In this document: one piece after another, positions 1 through 5,952 of the stretch
Position numbering within the stretch: the first letter of the stretch is position 1
Layout of the letters: the number at the start of each line of letters is the position of its first letter
DNA from: an uncultured Flavobacteriaceae bacterium
Lineage (GTDB): Bacteria; Bacteroidota; Bacteroidia; Flavobacteriales; Flavobacteriaceae
Length of the DNA stretch: 5,952 nucleotides
Assembly: GCA_913020685.1 (NCBI GenBank)
Contig: CAJWAY010000068.1
Location: 1 to 5,952, forward strand
Reading direction: 5' to 3'
Program-made: the position numbers and the translations under genes
Notes under the pieces: model-generated
What the model was told of the DNA's origin: nothing
Databases searched by the model: none
Seen by the model: the letters and a program-made list of their open reading frames with translations, nothing else

Positions 1-307
1 AAAATGATCTTTGATTGTCTTTTTTTGGTAAAAAAACCATTCCTACAGCATATTCTCCAAATTCAGGTAAGTTAAAACTGCATTGATCTTTCAAAAATTC
101 ATGAGGGATTTCGATTAGAATACCAGCTCCATCTCCCGTTTTCCCATCTGCACTAACAGCACCCCTATGTTCTAAACAATCCAGTATATCAAGCGCTTTA
201 TGTATGATATCGTGGGTTTTCTTTCCCTGAAGGCTACAAATAAAACCTGCACCACAGTTGTCATGCTCATTTTCAGGGGAATATAATCCTTGTTTACTTG
301 GTAACAT
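1..307 (-). CDS. gltB: Glutamate synthase large subunit, N-terminal part (runs off left edge)
   Basis: This is the first 102 codons of a minus-strand gene whose ATG is the complement of 305-307; the rest lies outside the window. GltB uses amide nitrogen from glutamine to convert 2-oxoglutarate to two glutamates in the cytoplasm, as part of nitrogen assimilation. The visible part is the start of the class II glutamine amidotransferase (Ntn-hydrolase) domain. It reads MLPSKQGLYSPENEHDNCGA, in which Cys18 followed by GAGF matches the catalytic cysteine exposed when a short propeptide is removed. LEHRGAVSADGKTGDGAGI (residues 45-63) is the next family hallmark. The full protein is usually about 1,500 residues, so most of it is missing here. 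The gene diverges from anmK and has its own promoter. Whether the electron donor is NADPH or ferredoxin cannot be told from this fragment. The reading frame is open to the window edge with no sign of damage. Confidence 0.93.
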   Translation of the reverse strand, partial: MLPSKQGLYSPENEHDNCGAGFICSLQGKKTHDIIHKALDILDCLEHRGAVSADGKTGDGAGILIEIPHEFLKDQCSFNLPEFGEYAVGMVFLPKKDNQRSF

Positions 308-332
308 TAATTGGTTTTTTATTAAGGGTGTT

Positions 333-364
333 CAAAATTAAATGTTTAAGGTTTAAGGCCAAAA
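333..364 (-). promoter_or_regulatory. Bacteroidota-type promoter for gltB
   Basis: Read on the minus strand, a TTTTG element (complement of 360-364) is followed after 19 bases by TAATTTTG (complement of 333-340). This matches the known Bacteroidota housekeeping sigma pattern TTTG-N19-TAnnTTTG in sequence and spacing. Transcription would start near 326-329, leaving an A-rich leader of about 20 bases before the gltB ATG, with no Shine-Dalgarno sequence. The tandem GTTTAAG repeat at 344-357 lies in the spacer. The call rests on pattern matching only. Confidence 0.6.
344..357. repeat. Tandem 7-base repeat GTTTAAG x2 in the gltB promoter spacer
   Basis: GTTTAAG occurs twice back to back, between the -33 and -7 elements of the gltB promoter. 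A related TTTTAAG occurs at 404-410 inside an imperfect palindrome. The position would suit an operator for a nitrogen or amino-acid regulator, but in DNA this AT-rich the repeat may be chance. No regulator family is recognised. Confidence 0.35.
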
Positions 365-402
365 GTTTGTCAATTACAATAAAATACAATTATCAAATTA
401 CT

Positions 403-418
403 ATTTTAAGCTTTAAAT
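403..418. repeat. Imperfect 16-base palindrome in the gltB-anmK divergent region
   Basis: ATTTTAAGCTTTAAAT is self-complementary except for one mismatched pair (407/414) and is centred on AAGCTT. It lies in the AT-rich gap between the two divergent genes, about 40 bases upstream of the gltB -33 element and about 80 bases before the anmK start. It could be a dimeric regulator site or chance. The gap (308-499) holds no gene that I can see, and I found no plus-strand match to the Bacteroidota promoter pattern that would serve anmK. Confidence 0.25.
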
Positions 419-499
419 TTTGATAAATGTCTAATCAATTGTTCGATTTAATAATTTATTTTTAAAATTAATTTATTTATTTACAAAACGAATTTCATC

Positions 500-1588
500 T
501 TGCCTAATCAATTAAATTCTAATAATTATTACTTTATTGGCTGTATGTCGGGTTCATCATTAGATGGATTAGATCTGGTTTATGTAAAGTTTACCAAAAA
601 AAAAGTTTGGACTTTTAAGATTTTAGCTTCAACTACTGTTATTTATTCTAAAATATGGAAAAAAAAACTACATGAGTCAATTAATTTAGCTCCACATGCT
701 ATTAACAAGCTCAATGAAGATTATACTGATTTTTTGGGAGATAATGTTCTTAGTTTTATTAGCAAAGAGAAAATAAATATATTGGATGGAGTAGCCTCGC
801 ATGGTCATACTGTTTTTCATCAGCCCGAGAAACGTTTAACACTCCAAATAGGCAACTTAAGTCACTTGGCTGACCGAGTTGGACTGCCAGTTATTTGTGA
901 CTTTAGAGCTCAAGATATTGCTTTGGGGGGACAAGGAGCTCCATTGGTTCCCATGGGGGACCAAGCACTCTTCAGTAATTATAATGCTTGTGTTAATTTG
1001 GGTGGTTTTTCGAACATCACTATACTGCAAAATCAGAATGTACTTGCCTATGACATTTGTGCCGCCAACACTGTCCTGAATATATTAGCCCAGCGCCTAA
1101 ATTTTAATTATGATGAGGGTGGAAAAATTGCTGCTGGAGGAAAAATTATACCCGCATTTTTAGAACAATTGGATAAACTTCATTTCTACTCTAAAAAACC
1201 TCCAAAATCTTTGGGAATAGAGTGGGTTAAGGAATATGTTCTAAAAATTTTGGATAATTATGCCAATGCAAAAACCAATGACTTGTTACACACTTACACA
1301 CTCCATATTGCAGAACAGATAACAAAATGTTTACCTAAAAAAGGGTCTGTATTATTTACTGGAGGTGGTGCATATAATACTTTTTTGGTTGAAGCCATCC
1401 AAAAAAGAACCAAATCAAAAATAGTGGTTCCCTTATCCGAAATTATCGATTATAAAGAAGCACTAATCTTTGCTTTTTTGGGTTTAATGAAATGGAAGGG
1501 TTCGATTAATTGTTTAGCCAGTGTTACAGGAGCTGAAAAGGATCATTCTTCCGGGAAAATATTTATACCAAATTCACTAATTGGTTAA
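500..1588 (+). CDS. anmK: Anhydro-N-acetylmuramic acid kinase
   Basis: AnmK uses ATP and water to open the 1,6-anhydro ring of anhydro-MurNAc and phosphorylate it, giving MurNAc-6-phosphate in cytoplasmic peptidoglycan recycling. The 362 residues are a normal family length. Motifs in order are GCMSGSSLDGLD (14-25, ATP phosphate loop), SHGHTVFHQP (100-109), CDFRAQDIALGGQGAPLVP (133-151), NLGGFSNIT (167-175), YDICAAN (184-190), FTGGGAYN (286-293) and SVTGA (341-345). Asp185 sits where the catalytic aspartate of the usual FDTGPGN motif is expected, although the rest of that motif differs. The start is TTG at 500: no ATG, GTG or other TTG lies between it and the in-frame stop at 452-454. The next candidate, ATG at 545, would remove the first beta strand and part of the ATP loop. 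No Shine-Dalgarno sequence is visible. Two runs of nine A (596-604, 659-667) lie near the 5' end, but the frame is intact. nhaD follows 58 bases downstream on the same strand. Confidence 0.95.
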   Translation: MPNQLNSNNYYFIGCMSGSSLDGLDLVYVKFTKKKVWTFKILASTTVIYSKIWKKKLHESINLAPHAINKLNEDYTDFLGDNVLSFISKEKINILDGVASHGHTVFHQPEKRLTLQIGNLSHLADRVGLPVICDFRAQDIALGGQGAPLVPMGDQALFSNYNACVNLGGFSNITILQNQNVLAYDICAANTVLNILAQRLNFNYDEGGKIAAGGKIIPAFLEQLDKLHFYSKKPPKSLGIEWVKEYVLKILDNYANAKTNDLLHTYTLHIAEQITKCLPKKGSVLFTGGGAYNTFLVEAIQKRTKSKIVVPLSEIIDYKEALIFAFLGLMKWKGSINCLASVTGAEKDHSSGKIFIPNSLIG

Positions 1589-1646
1589 GATTATTTTTTA
1601 CTTTGGACAACCAAAATATAATTTTCCAAACATTTAACTCAAATTA

Positions 1647-2975
1647 ATGGAGATTACACTTATCACCATCTTCACTTTAGGCTACTTGGCCATTACTCTG
1701 GAACACTCATTAAAGATCGATAAATTAATTCCCGCATTGGCCATGATGTCCATATTGTGGGCATTAATTTCTGTCTTTCACCTGCCTGTTTTTGAAGTTG
1801 ATACCCTTTTGAAACAACTTAAACCAACACATTTGGACGAGATTCTTTTACATCATCTTGGTAAAACCGCTGAGATTATTATTTTCTTGCTGGGTGCCAT
1901 GACAATTGTTGAAATCATAGATTATTTTAATGGATTTGCTACTATTAAAAGTTTTATTAAAACAAAGTCAAAAAAGGGTTTGCTGTTTATTTTCTCCTCT
2001 CTGGCGTTCATATTATCAGCTATAATTGACAATCTTACTGCTACCATTGTTTTGATTACCATTTTACAGAAAGTCATTAAAGCCCGCGAGACCAGAATTT
2101 GGTTTGCAGGGATGATTATTATAGCTGCTAATTCTGGAGGAGCTTGGTCTCCAATAGGAGATTTGACAACAACCATGCTTTGGATTGGAAATAAAGTGAC
2201 CACACTAAAACTCATTATTTACCTTCTGATTCCCTCACTGGTTTGTATGTTTATTCCAGTTTTAATTGCCTCCACTCTGAAAGCTTTCAGTGGTGATATA
2301 GACGAAGAGTTAGACGAATTAGAAAGTGAGACGCACAAATATGGAGCTCCAATGCTCTACATTGGGCTTTCTGCAATTGTTTTTGTTCCCGTATTTAAAA
2401 ATTTTACTCATTTGCCTCCCTACATGGGAATGATGCTTTCATTGGCACTAGTTGCTATATTTGCCGAGTATTTTAGCAGTGCTAAATTTGGGTTTACCTC
2501 AATAGATCAAGAACACGATGAGTACTCAAGTCACAGTCCTGTTCATAGTTCCTTATCCAAAATAGAATTACCTAGCATACTTTTCTTTTTTGGAATTCTG
2601 TTGGCCGTAGCTGCACTTGAATCTTTGGGAATGTTGTTTGATTTTGCTGATTCTCTTAATACAACAATTCCCAATTCAGATATTATGGTAATGTTGTTGG
2701 GAATAGGCTCCGCGATTATTGATAATGTCCCACTGGTGGCAGCCAGTATGGGTATGTTTTCAGAAATTATCGACGATCCACTTTGGCATTTTATAGCCTT
2801 TTCTGCAGGGACAGGAGGTAGTATGCTCATTATTGGTTCAGCGGCTGGGGTGGTAGCCATGGGAATGGAGCGGATAGATTTTTTTTGGTATTTGAAAAAA
2901 ATTTCTTGGTTGGCCTTGCTCGGTTTTTTAGCAGGCTCGTTAACCTTTATTTTAATGCGGGATTTTATTTTGTAG
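1647..2975 (+). CDS. nhaD: Na+/H+ antiporter, NhaD type
   Basis: This is a 442-residue inner-membrane protein of the NhaD family (ion transporter superfamily), which expels Na+ or Li+ in exchange for H+ for pH and salt homeostasis. It is very hydrophobic, with about a dozen possible membrane segments, and shows the inverted-repeat pattern of the superfamily. IIDNLTATIV (126-135) in the first half pairs with IIDNVPLVAA (357-366) in the second, and SGGAWSPIGDLTTTMLW (163-179) pairs with GTGGSMLIIGSAAG (388-401). The Asp-Asn pairs at 128-129 and 359-360 are the probable ion-binding positions. Two hydrophilic loops stand out: an acidic one (217-228) and a Ser/His-rich one (281-305). The ATG at 1647 starts directly before a membrane segment, as expected. 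No Shine-Dalgarno sequence precedes it. The gene lies 58 bases after anmK and 52 before exbB, so it may share their transcript. Related arsenite or citrate carriers are less likely, given the match across both halves. Confidence 0.92.
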   Translation: MEITLITIFTLGYLAITLEHSLKIDKLIPALAMMSILWALISVFHLPVFEVDTLLKQLKPTHLDEILLHHLGKTAEIIIFLLGAMTIVEIIDYFNGFATIKSFIKTKSKKGLLFIFSSLAFILSAIIDNLTATIVLITILQKVIKARETRIWFAGMIIIAANSGGAWSPIGDLTTTMLWIGNKVTTLKLIIYLLIPSLVCMFIPVLIASTLKAFSGDIDEELDELESETHKYGAPMLYIGLSAIVFVPVFKNFTHLPPYMGMMLSLALVAIFAEYFSSAKFGFTSIDQEHDEYSSHSPVHSSLSKIELPSILFFFGILLAVAALESLGMLFDFADSLNTTIPNSDIMVMLLGIGSAIIDNVPLVAASMGMFSEIIDDPLWHFIAFSAGTGGSMLIIGSAAGVVAMGMERIDFFWYLKKISWLALLGFLAGSLTFILMRDFIL

Positions 2976-2989
2976 TGCGGTAAAATTTT

Positions 2990-3022
2990 TTTGGTTCATC
3001 ATCGTTCTAATAATAAACTTTG
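2990..3022 (+). promoter_or_regulatory. Weak candidate promoter for the exbB-exbD-tonB-folC operon
   Basis: TTTG at 2990-2993 is followed after 20 bases by TAAACTTTG (3014-3022). This resembles TTTG-N19-TAnnTTTG but has one extra base in the spacer and one extra base in the -7 element. If used, transcription would begin almost at the exbB ATG (3028), giving a leaderless message, or translation would begin at the in-frame ATG at 3079. Read-through from nhaD is an equally good explanation. Confidence 0.25.
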
Positions 3023-3027
3023 ACTTA

Positions 3028-3696
3028 ATGATACTAATACAAGAAACCCCTCTTCGGACCGAAAAGACACTCTCACTGATGGAGTTGATAAAAGATGGTG
3101 GATTGGGTGGTCAATTGATAATAGGATTACTTTTTCTTTTATTGATCATTGTCATTTATATATATTTTGAGAGACTATTTGCAATTAAGTCTGCCACCAA
3201 GGTTAATCCCAATTTTATGTCACAAATCAAAACTTATGTTTTGAGCCATAAAATTGATGGGGCACAAGCCCTTTGTTCAAGTGAAAATAAACCTGTTGCC
3301 CGCTTGATCTCCAAAGGGCTGTCTAGGATCGGCAGACCACTAGAAGACATTAGTACAACCGTTGAAAATGCTGGCCGATTAGAGATTTATAAATTAGAGA
3401 AAAATGTCAGTATCCTTGCTACAATAGCGGGAGCAGCTCCCATGATTGGTTTTTTGGGTACTGTTATTGGGATGATTTTATCGATTTTTGAGATTTCAAA
3501 TGCTGGTGGTAATATTGACATGCAACTTTTATCTAATGGACTTTACACTGCAATGACAACAACTGTTGCGGGTCTTATTGTAGGAATCGTTGGCTATATC
3601 ACCTACAACCATCTGGTGGTAAAAACCAATAAAGTAGTTTATCAAATGGAAGCCACCTCATTAGAGTTTTTCGATTTATTGAATGAACCTGCCTAG
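3028..3696 (+). CDS. exbB: MotA/TolQ/ExbB proton-channel family protein (ExbB)
   Basis: This 222-residue inner-membrane protein should form the ring that, with ExbD, harnesses ion-motive force to drive TonB. Three membrane segments are visible: about 28-50, ending in YFERLF; about 131-154 (ATIAGAAPMIGFLGTVIGMI, 131-150); and about 171-197 (AMTTTVAGLIVGIVGYITYN, 175-194). A cytoplasmic domain lies between the first two. The pattern GAAPMIGFLGTVIGM is the family signature. Aligned by eye, Thr179 matches Thr181 of E. coli ExbB, but the position of its Glu176 is Thr174, and there is no acidic residue from 165 to 207. I believe this is usual in the Bacteroidota branch. The ATG at 3028 gives the short N-terminal extension seen in relatives; ATG 3079 is an alternative. 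The stop is one base before the preferred exbD start. TolQ is an alternative name, but the adjacent exbD and tonB favour ExbB. Confidence 0.93.
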   Translation: MILIQETPLRTEKTLSLMELIKDGGLGGQLIIGLLFLLLIIVIYIYFERLFAIKSATKVNPNFMSQIKTYVLSHKIDGAQALCSSENKPVARLISKGLSRIGRPLEDISTTVENAGRLEIYKLEKNVSILATIAGAAPMIGFLGTVIGMILSIFEISNAGGNIDMQLLSNGLYTAMTTTVAGLIVGIVGYITYNHLVVKTNKVVYQMEATSLEFFDLLNEPA

Positions 3697-3697
3697 T

Positions 3698-4093
3698 ATG
3701 AATCTGAAAGGAAGAAATAAGATCACACCGGAATTTAATATGTCTTCAATGACGGATGTTGTTTTTCTGTTATTGATCTTTTTTATGATTGCCTCAACAT
3801 TGGCCAAAAATCTTGATACTATTGACATTAAATTACCTCAGGCTAAAGGTAAAACAGAAAATCGCAATACCGTATCCTTGACCATCAACAACCGCTTTCA
3901 ATTTTATTTGGATTCCAAACAGATTTCAAAATCTCGAATAGAACAAGAATTGATTAGTAAACTTAAAGGTTCCAGTGCCCCTGCCATCGTTCTCAGGGCA
4001 GAGGAGAAGGTTCCTATAGATCAGGTGGTTTATGTAATGAATATTGCCAATCAAAACAGCATCAAAGTTATTTTGGCGGTAGATGCACCATGA
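3698..4093 (+). CDS. exbD: Biopolymer transport protein ExbD
   Basis: ExbD is the single-pass partner inside the ExbB ring; it carries protons through a membrane aspartate and couples them to TonB. With the start at 3698 the protein has 131 residues. It begins MNLKGRNKITPEFNMSSMTD, then has one membrane helix (VVFLLLIFFMIASTLA, 21-36) with Asp20 at its edge, matching the essential Asp25 of E. coli ExbD. A periplasmic domain follows with the usual pattern: LTINNRFQFYLD (61-72), IVLRAEEKVPIDQVVYVMN (97-115) and a hydrophobic end, VILAVDAP. An in-frame ATG at 3683 would add MNLPS and overlap exbB by 14 bases. I prefer 3698 because relatives, as I recall them, begin at the second MNL, and because it sits one base after the exbB stop. 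Neither start has a clear Shine-Dalgarno sequence. The stop overlaps the tonB start as ATGA, implying coupled translation. Confidence 0.93.
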   Translation: MNLKGRNKITPEFNMSSMTDVVFLLLIFFMIASTLAKNLDTIDIKLPQAKGKTENRNTVSLTINNRFQFYLDSKQISKSRIEQELISKLKGSSAPAIVLRAEEKVPIDQVVYVMNIANQNSIKVILAVDAP

Positions 4094-4911
4094 AATATCT
4101 CAAAACACCACACGAAAAAAAGTCAGCAGTCATAACTACTTTGATCACTTCATTATTGATCATTTTATTTTTTCTATTGGGTTTGAAGTATTATGATCCT
4201 CCAATTAGTTTTGGGATGGAGGTAAATTTCGGTAATACTTCTCAGGGTATGGGCAAGACACAAACTCAAAAACCGGTCACTGTCGAGAAAACCCCGAAAC
4301 CTACAAATAATAAAGTAAGTCCTAAAGTAGCACCAAAGAGAGTAACAAAATCCAAACTAGCCACCCAAGAGAGCAGTGATGTCGCTGTTCCCGATAAAAC
4401 CAAAAAAAAACAAAGATCACCCGTAAAGGAAGTTCCGAAAAAAGTTGAACCACCCAAACCAAAAGTAGATCAAACGACCAAAAATATCTTGTCTAAATTG
4501 GTAAATCAAAATAAGAAGCAGGAAAAAAAGGCTCAAAATGGAGAGGGCAATGACCAAGTACAGGGAGACAAGGGAAAAATCGAGGGCAACCCTTACGCCA
4601 GCAGTTATTTCAATTTGGCCGGACCCGGTGGTATGGGCAAAGGATTTGGATTGAATGGGCGGCGGTTGGAGTCCCGAGGAAAAGTCACCCAACTTTGCAA
4701 TCAAGAAGGTGTTGTGGTGGTCAGAATAACCGTAGACCGTAAAGGAAATGTAGTAAAGGCTGTGCCAGGTGTTAAGGGAACAACCAATACGCATCCCTGT
4801 TTACTACAACCTGCCAAAGAGACCGCCCTGCTTCACAAATGGTTTCCCGATGCCAAAGCTCCTGCCCAACAAATCGGTTTTGTTGTAATACAGTTCAAAT
4901 TGGGAGAATAG
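4090..4911 (+). CDS. tonB: TonB-family energy transducer with two-cysteine C-terminal domain
   Basis: This protein should span the periplasm and pass energy from ExbB/ExbD to TonB-dependent outer-membrane receptors. Its 273 residues are laid out like TonB: a short basic cytoplasmic end (1-12); one membrane anchor (13-32, AVITTLITSLLIILFFLLGL); a long Lys/Pro-rich linker (about 58-130); a Lys/Gln/Gly-rich stretch (131-165); a Gly-rich segment (178-190, GPGGMGKGFGLNG); and a C-terminal domain from about 191. That domain contains EGVVVVRITVDRKGNVVKA (206-224), the strand pattern of TonB C-terminal domains, and ends in IGFVVIQFKL. It has exactly two cysteines, Cys203 and Cys237 (in HPCLLQPAKETAL), the only ones in the protein, which could form a periplasmic disulfide. 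The classical YP motif is absent. The ATG overlaps the exbD stop by 4 bases. A run of nine A at 4402-4410 lies in the linker. TolA is an alternative, but the domain pattern and neighbours favour TonB. Confidence 0.88.
   Translation: MKYLKTPHEKKSAVITTLITSLLIILFFLLGLKYYDPPISFGMEVNFGNTSQGMGKTQTQKPVTVEKTPKPTNNKVSPKVAPKRVTKSKLATQESSDVAVPDKTKKKQRSPVKEVPKKVEPPKPKVDQTTKNILSKLVNQNKKQEKKAQNGEGNDQVQGDKGKIEGNPYASSYFNLAGPGGMGKGFGLNGRRLESRGKVTQLCNQEGVVVVRITVDRKGNVVKAVPGVKGTTNTHPCLLQPAKETALLHKWFPDAKAPAQQIGFVVIQFKLGE
4902..4906 (+). promoter_or_regulatory. Shine-Dalgarno-like GGGAG before the folC TTG start
   Basis: GGGAG at 4902-4906 lies 6 bases before the TTG at 4913, a good spacing for pairing with the end of 16S rRNA. 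It falls inside the last codons of tonB. No other gene in the window has so clear a site, so it supports the TTG as the true start, although Bacteroidota depend little on such sites. Confidence 0.4.
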
Positions 4912-4912
4912 A

Positions 4913-5952
4913 TTGGAAAATTATGATACCATTTTGGACTGGATGTTGTCTCAACTTCCTATTTATCAAAAAAAAGGAGCCCAAGCTTATCGACCAGATT
5001 TGTCTCGTATGCAGGACTTTTGTAACTATCTTAATCAACCTCATGAGCATATCAAATCTATCCATGTGGCCGGAACCAACGGAAAAGGATCAACGGCTCA
5101 CTTGATGGCCTCTGTTCTCCAAGAACATGGACTTAAAGTAGGATTGTATACCTCTCCACATCTTAAAGATTTTAGGGAAAGAATCAAAATCAATGGTAAA
5201 TGCATTGATAAAGCATTTGTGGTGGATTTTGTTCTAAACCACCGCAGTTATTTTGAATCTCATTCACTTTCTTTTTTTGAAATGACTGTTGGGTTAGCCT
5301 TTTCTTATTTTTTCGAAAAAAAAGTCGATTTAGCAGTTATTGAGGTTGGAATGGGAGGCAGATTAGATGGAACCAACTTGATCAAACCTGAATTATGTGT
5401 GATTACTAATATTGGCTGGGACCATATGCAATTTTTGGGAGACAGTTTGGCTGAGATTGCCGCCGAAAAAGCGGGTATCATCAAATCCCATACACCTGTA
5501 ATTATTGGTTTAACCCAAATTGAAACCCAAGCGATATTCAGGGAAAAAGCTCGGCAGTTAAACGCTGAAATAATATTTGCAGATCAAAAGGATATCAAGG
5601 AGTATAACTCTGATCTTAAGGGATATTATCAGCGACAGAATATTCGTACTGCAATTGTTGGACTCAGTCATTTAAATGGGTTTAGACTTCATCCCGAGAA
5701 ATTAAAAAATGGCCTATTGAGTGTGGTGGAAAATACCGGAATTCAGGGTAGATGGCAAGTTTTGAGTGATGTTCCAAAAATTGTTGCTGATGTAGCTCAC
5801 AATAAAGAGGGATTGGGGTTTACCATTCCCCAAATTAAATCACATCCCTATGGTAGGCTTTATTTGGTTTTGGGTTTTGTCAAGGACAAATCTGTAGGTG
5901 AAATACTTAAGCTTTTCCCTCATGACGCTCATTATTACCTGGCTACTCCTCA
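4913..5952 (+). CDS. folC: Folylpolyglutamate synthase / dihydrofolate synthase (runs off right edge)
   Basis: FolC joins glutamate to dihydropteroate and then adds gamma-linked glutamates to folates, using ATP in the cytoplasm. The first 346 codons are present; the family is usually 400-430 residues, so only the end is missing. Motifs in order are AGTNGKGSTAHLMASVLQ (53-70, P-loop), LYTSPHLKDFRERIKING (78-95), FFEMT (121-125), VIEVGMGGRLDGTN (142-155), TNIGWDHMQFLG (165-176), EKAGIIK (185-191), GIQGRWQ (276-282), ADVAHNKEG (292-300) and LVLGFVKDK (318-326), covering the ATPase core and the start of the C-terminal Mur-ligase domain. The TTG start at 4913 comes one base after the tonB stop, gives the usual leader LENYDTILDWMLSQLP, and has a GGGAG site upstream. 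No ATG, GTG or other TTG lies between it and the in-frame stop at 4886-4888; the next ATG (4943) would cut into conserved sequence. Close packing with tonB suggests a shared transcript. The frame is intact. Confidence 0.95.
   Translation, partial: MENYDTILDWMLSQLPIYQKKGAQAYRPDLSRMQDFCNYLNQPHEHIKSIHVAGTNGKGSTAHLMASVLQEHGLKVGLYTSPHLKDFRERIKINGKCIDKAFVVDFVLNHRSYFESHSLSFFEMTVGLAFSYFFEKKVDLAVIEVGMGGRLDGTNLIKPELCVITNIGWDHMQFLGDSLAEIAAEKAGIIKSHTPVIIGLTQIETQAIFREKARQLNAEIIFADQKDIKEYNSDLKGYYQRQNIRTAIVGLSHLNGFRLHPEKLKNGLLSVVENTGIQGRWQVLSDVPKIVADVAHNKEGLGFTIPQIKSHPYGRLYLVLGFVKDKSVGEILKLFPHDAHYYLATP

Noticed and set aside
414..422. TAAATTTTG as a -7 element for anmK
   Set aside because: It has one base too many between TA and TTTG, and no TTTG lies at the required distance upstream.
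596..667. Two runs of nine A in anmK (and a third at 4402-4410 in tonB) as phase-variation or slippage sites
   Set aside because: All encode lysine-rich stretches in intact frames in an AT-rich genome; nothing else suggests switching.
1599..1605. TACTTTG as a -7 element for nhaD
   Set aside because: It is one base short of TAnnTTTG, and the nearest upstream TTG (1581-1583) is only 15 bases away.
1602..1615. Possible terminator hairpin TTTGG-ACAA-CCAAA between anmK and nhaD
   Set aside because: The stem is only 5 weak pairs and no T-run follows on the plus strand; the T-rich stretch lies before it.
1922..2860. Minus-strand open frames opposite nhaD (1922-2215 and 2543-2860)
   Set aside because: Open frames opposite membrane-protein genes are common; neither has motifs or a plausible promoter.
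4417..4794. Minus-strand open frame of 125 codons opposite tonB
   Set aside because: It lies wholly opposite a well-supported gene, has no recognisable motif, and its composition is that of complemented Lys/Pro-rich codons.
4839..5105. Plus-strand open frame of 88 codons across the tonB-folC junction
   Set aside because: It overlaps two recognised genes in another frame, and its translation shows no family features.

Overview
The window looks like ordinary chromosomal DNA from an AT-rich member of the Bacteroidota, probably flavobacteria-like. Four things point there. The best promoter in the window, upstream of gltB, matches the Bacteroidota form TTTG-N19-TAnnTTTG. Most genes lack a Shine-Dalgarno sequence. 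The ExbB, ExbD and TonB proteins resemble the Bacteroidota versions. AnmK carries lineage-like variants of its motifs. I cannot name a genus. No RNA genes, mobile elements, CRISPR arrays or convincing intrinsic terminators are visible.

Layout. On the minus strand at the left edge lies the 5' end of a glutamate synthase large-subunit gene (gltB, first 102 codons), with a good promoter at 333-364. A 192-base AT-rich divergent region (308-499) separates it from a rightward run of six genes: anmK (TTG start, 500-1588), nhaD (1647-2975), exbB (3028-3696), exbD (3698-4093, or from 3683), a tonB-type gene (4090-4911), and folC (TTG start at 4913, running off the right edge). The two longest gaps inside the run are 58 and 52 bases. 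From exbB to folC the genes are 1 base apart or overlap, which suggests one translationally coupled operon.

How the genes relate. ExbB, ExbD and TonB should form one inner-membrane motor that uses ion-motive force to power TonB-dependent outer-membrane receptors. NhaD, just upstream, exchanges Na+ for H+ across the same membrane. AnmK recycles the anhydro-muramic acid released from peptidoglycan. FolC makes folylpolyglutamates and needs glutamate, the product of GltB on the other strand, although that link may be coincidental.

I found no new biological system. The points most worth a second look are a TonB C-terminal domain with two cysteines, the lack of an acidic residue in the third membrane helix of ExbB, altered active-site motifs in AnmK, and two TTG starts.
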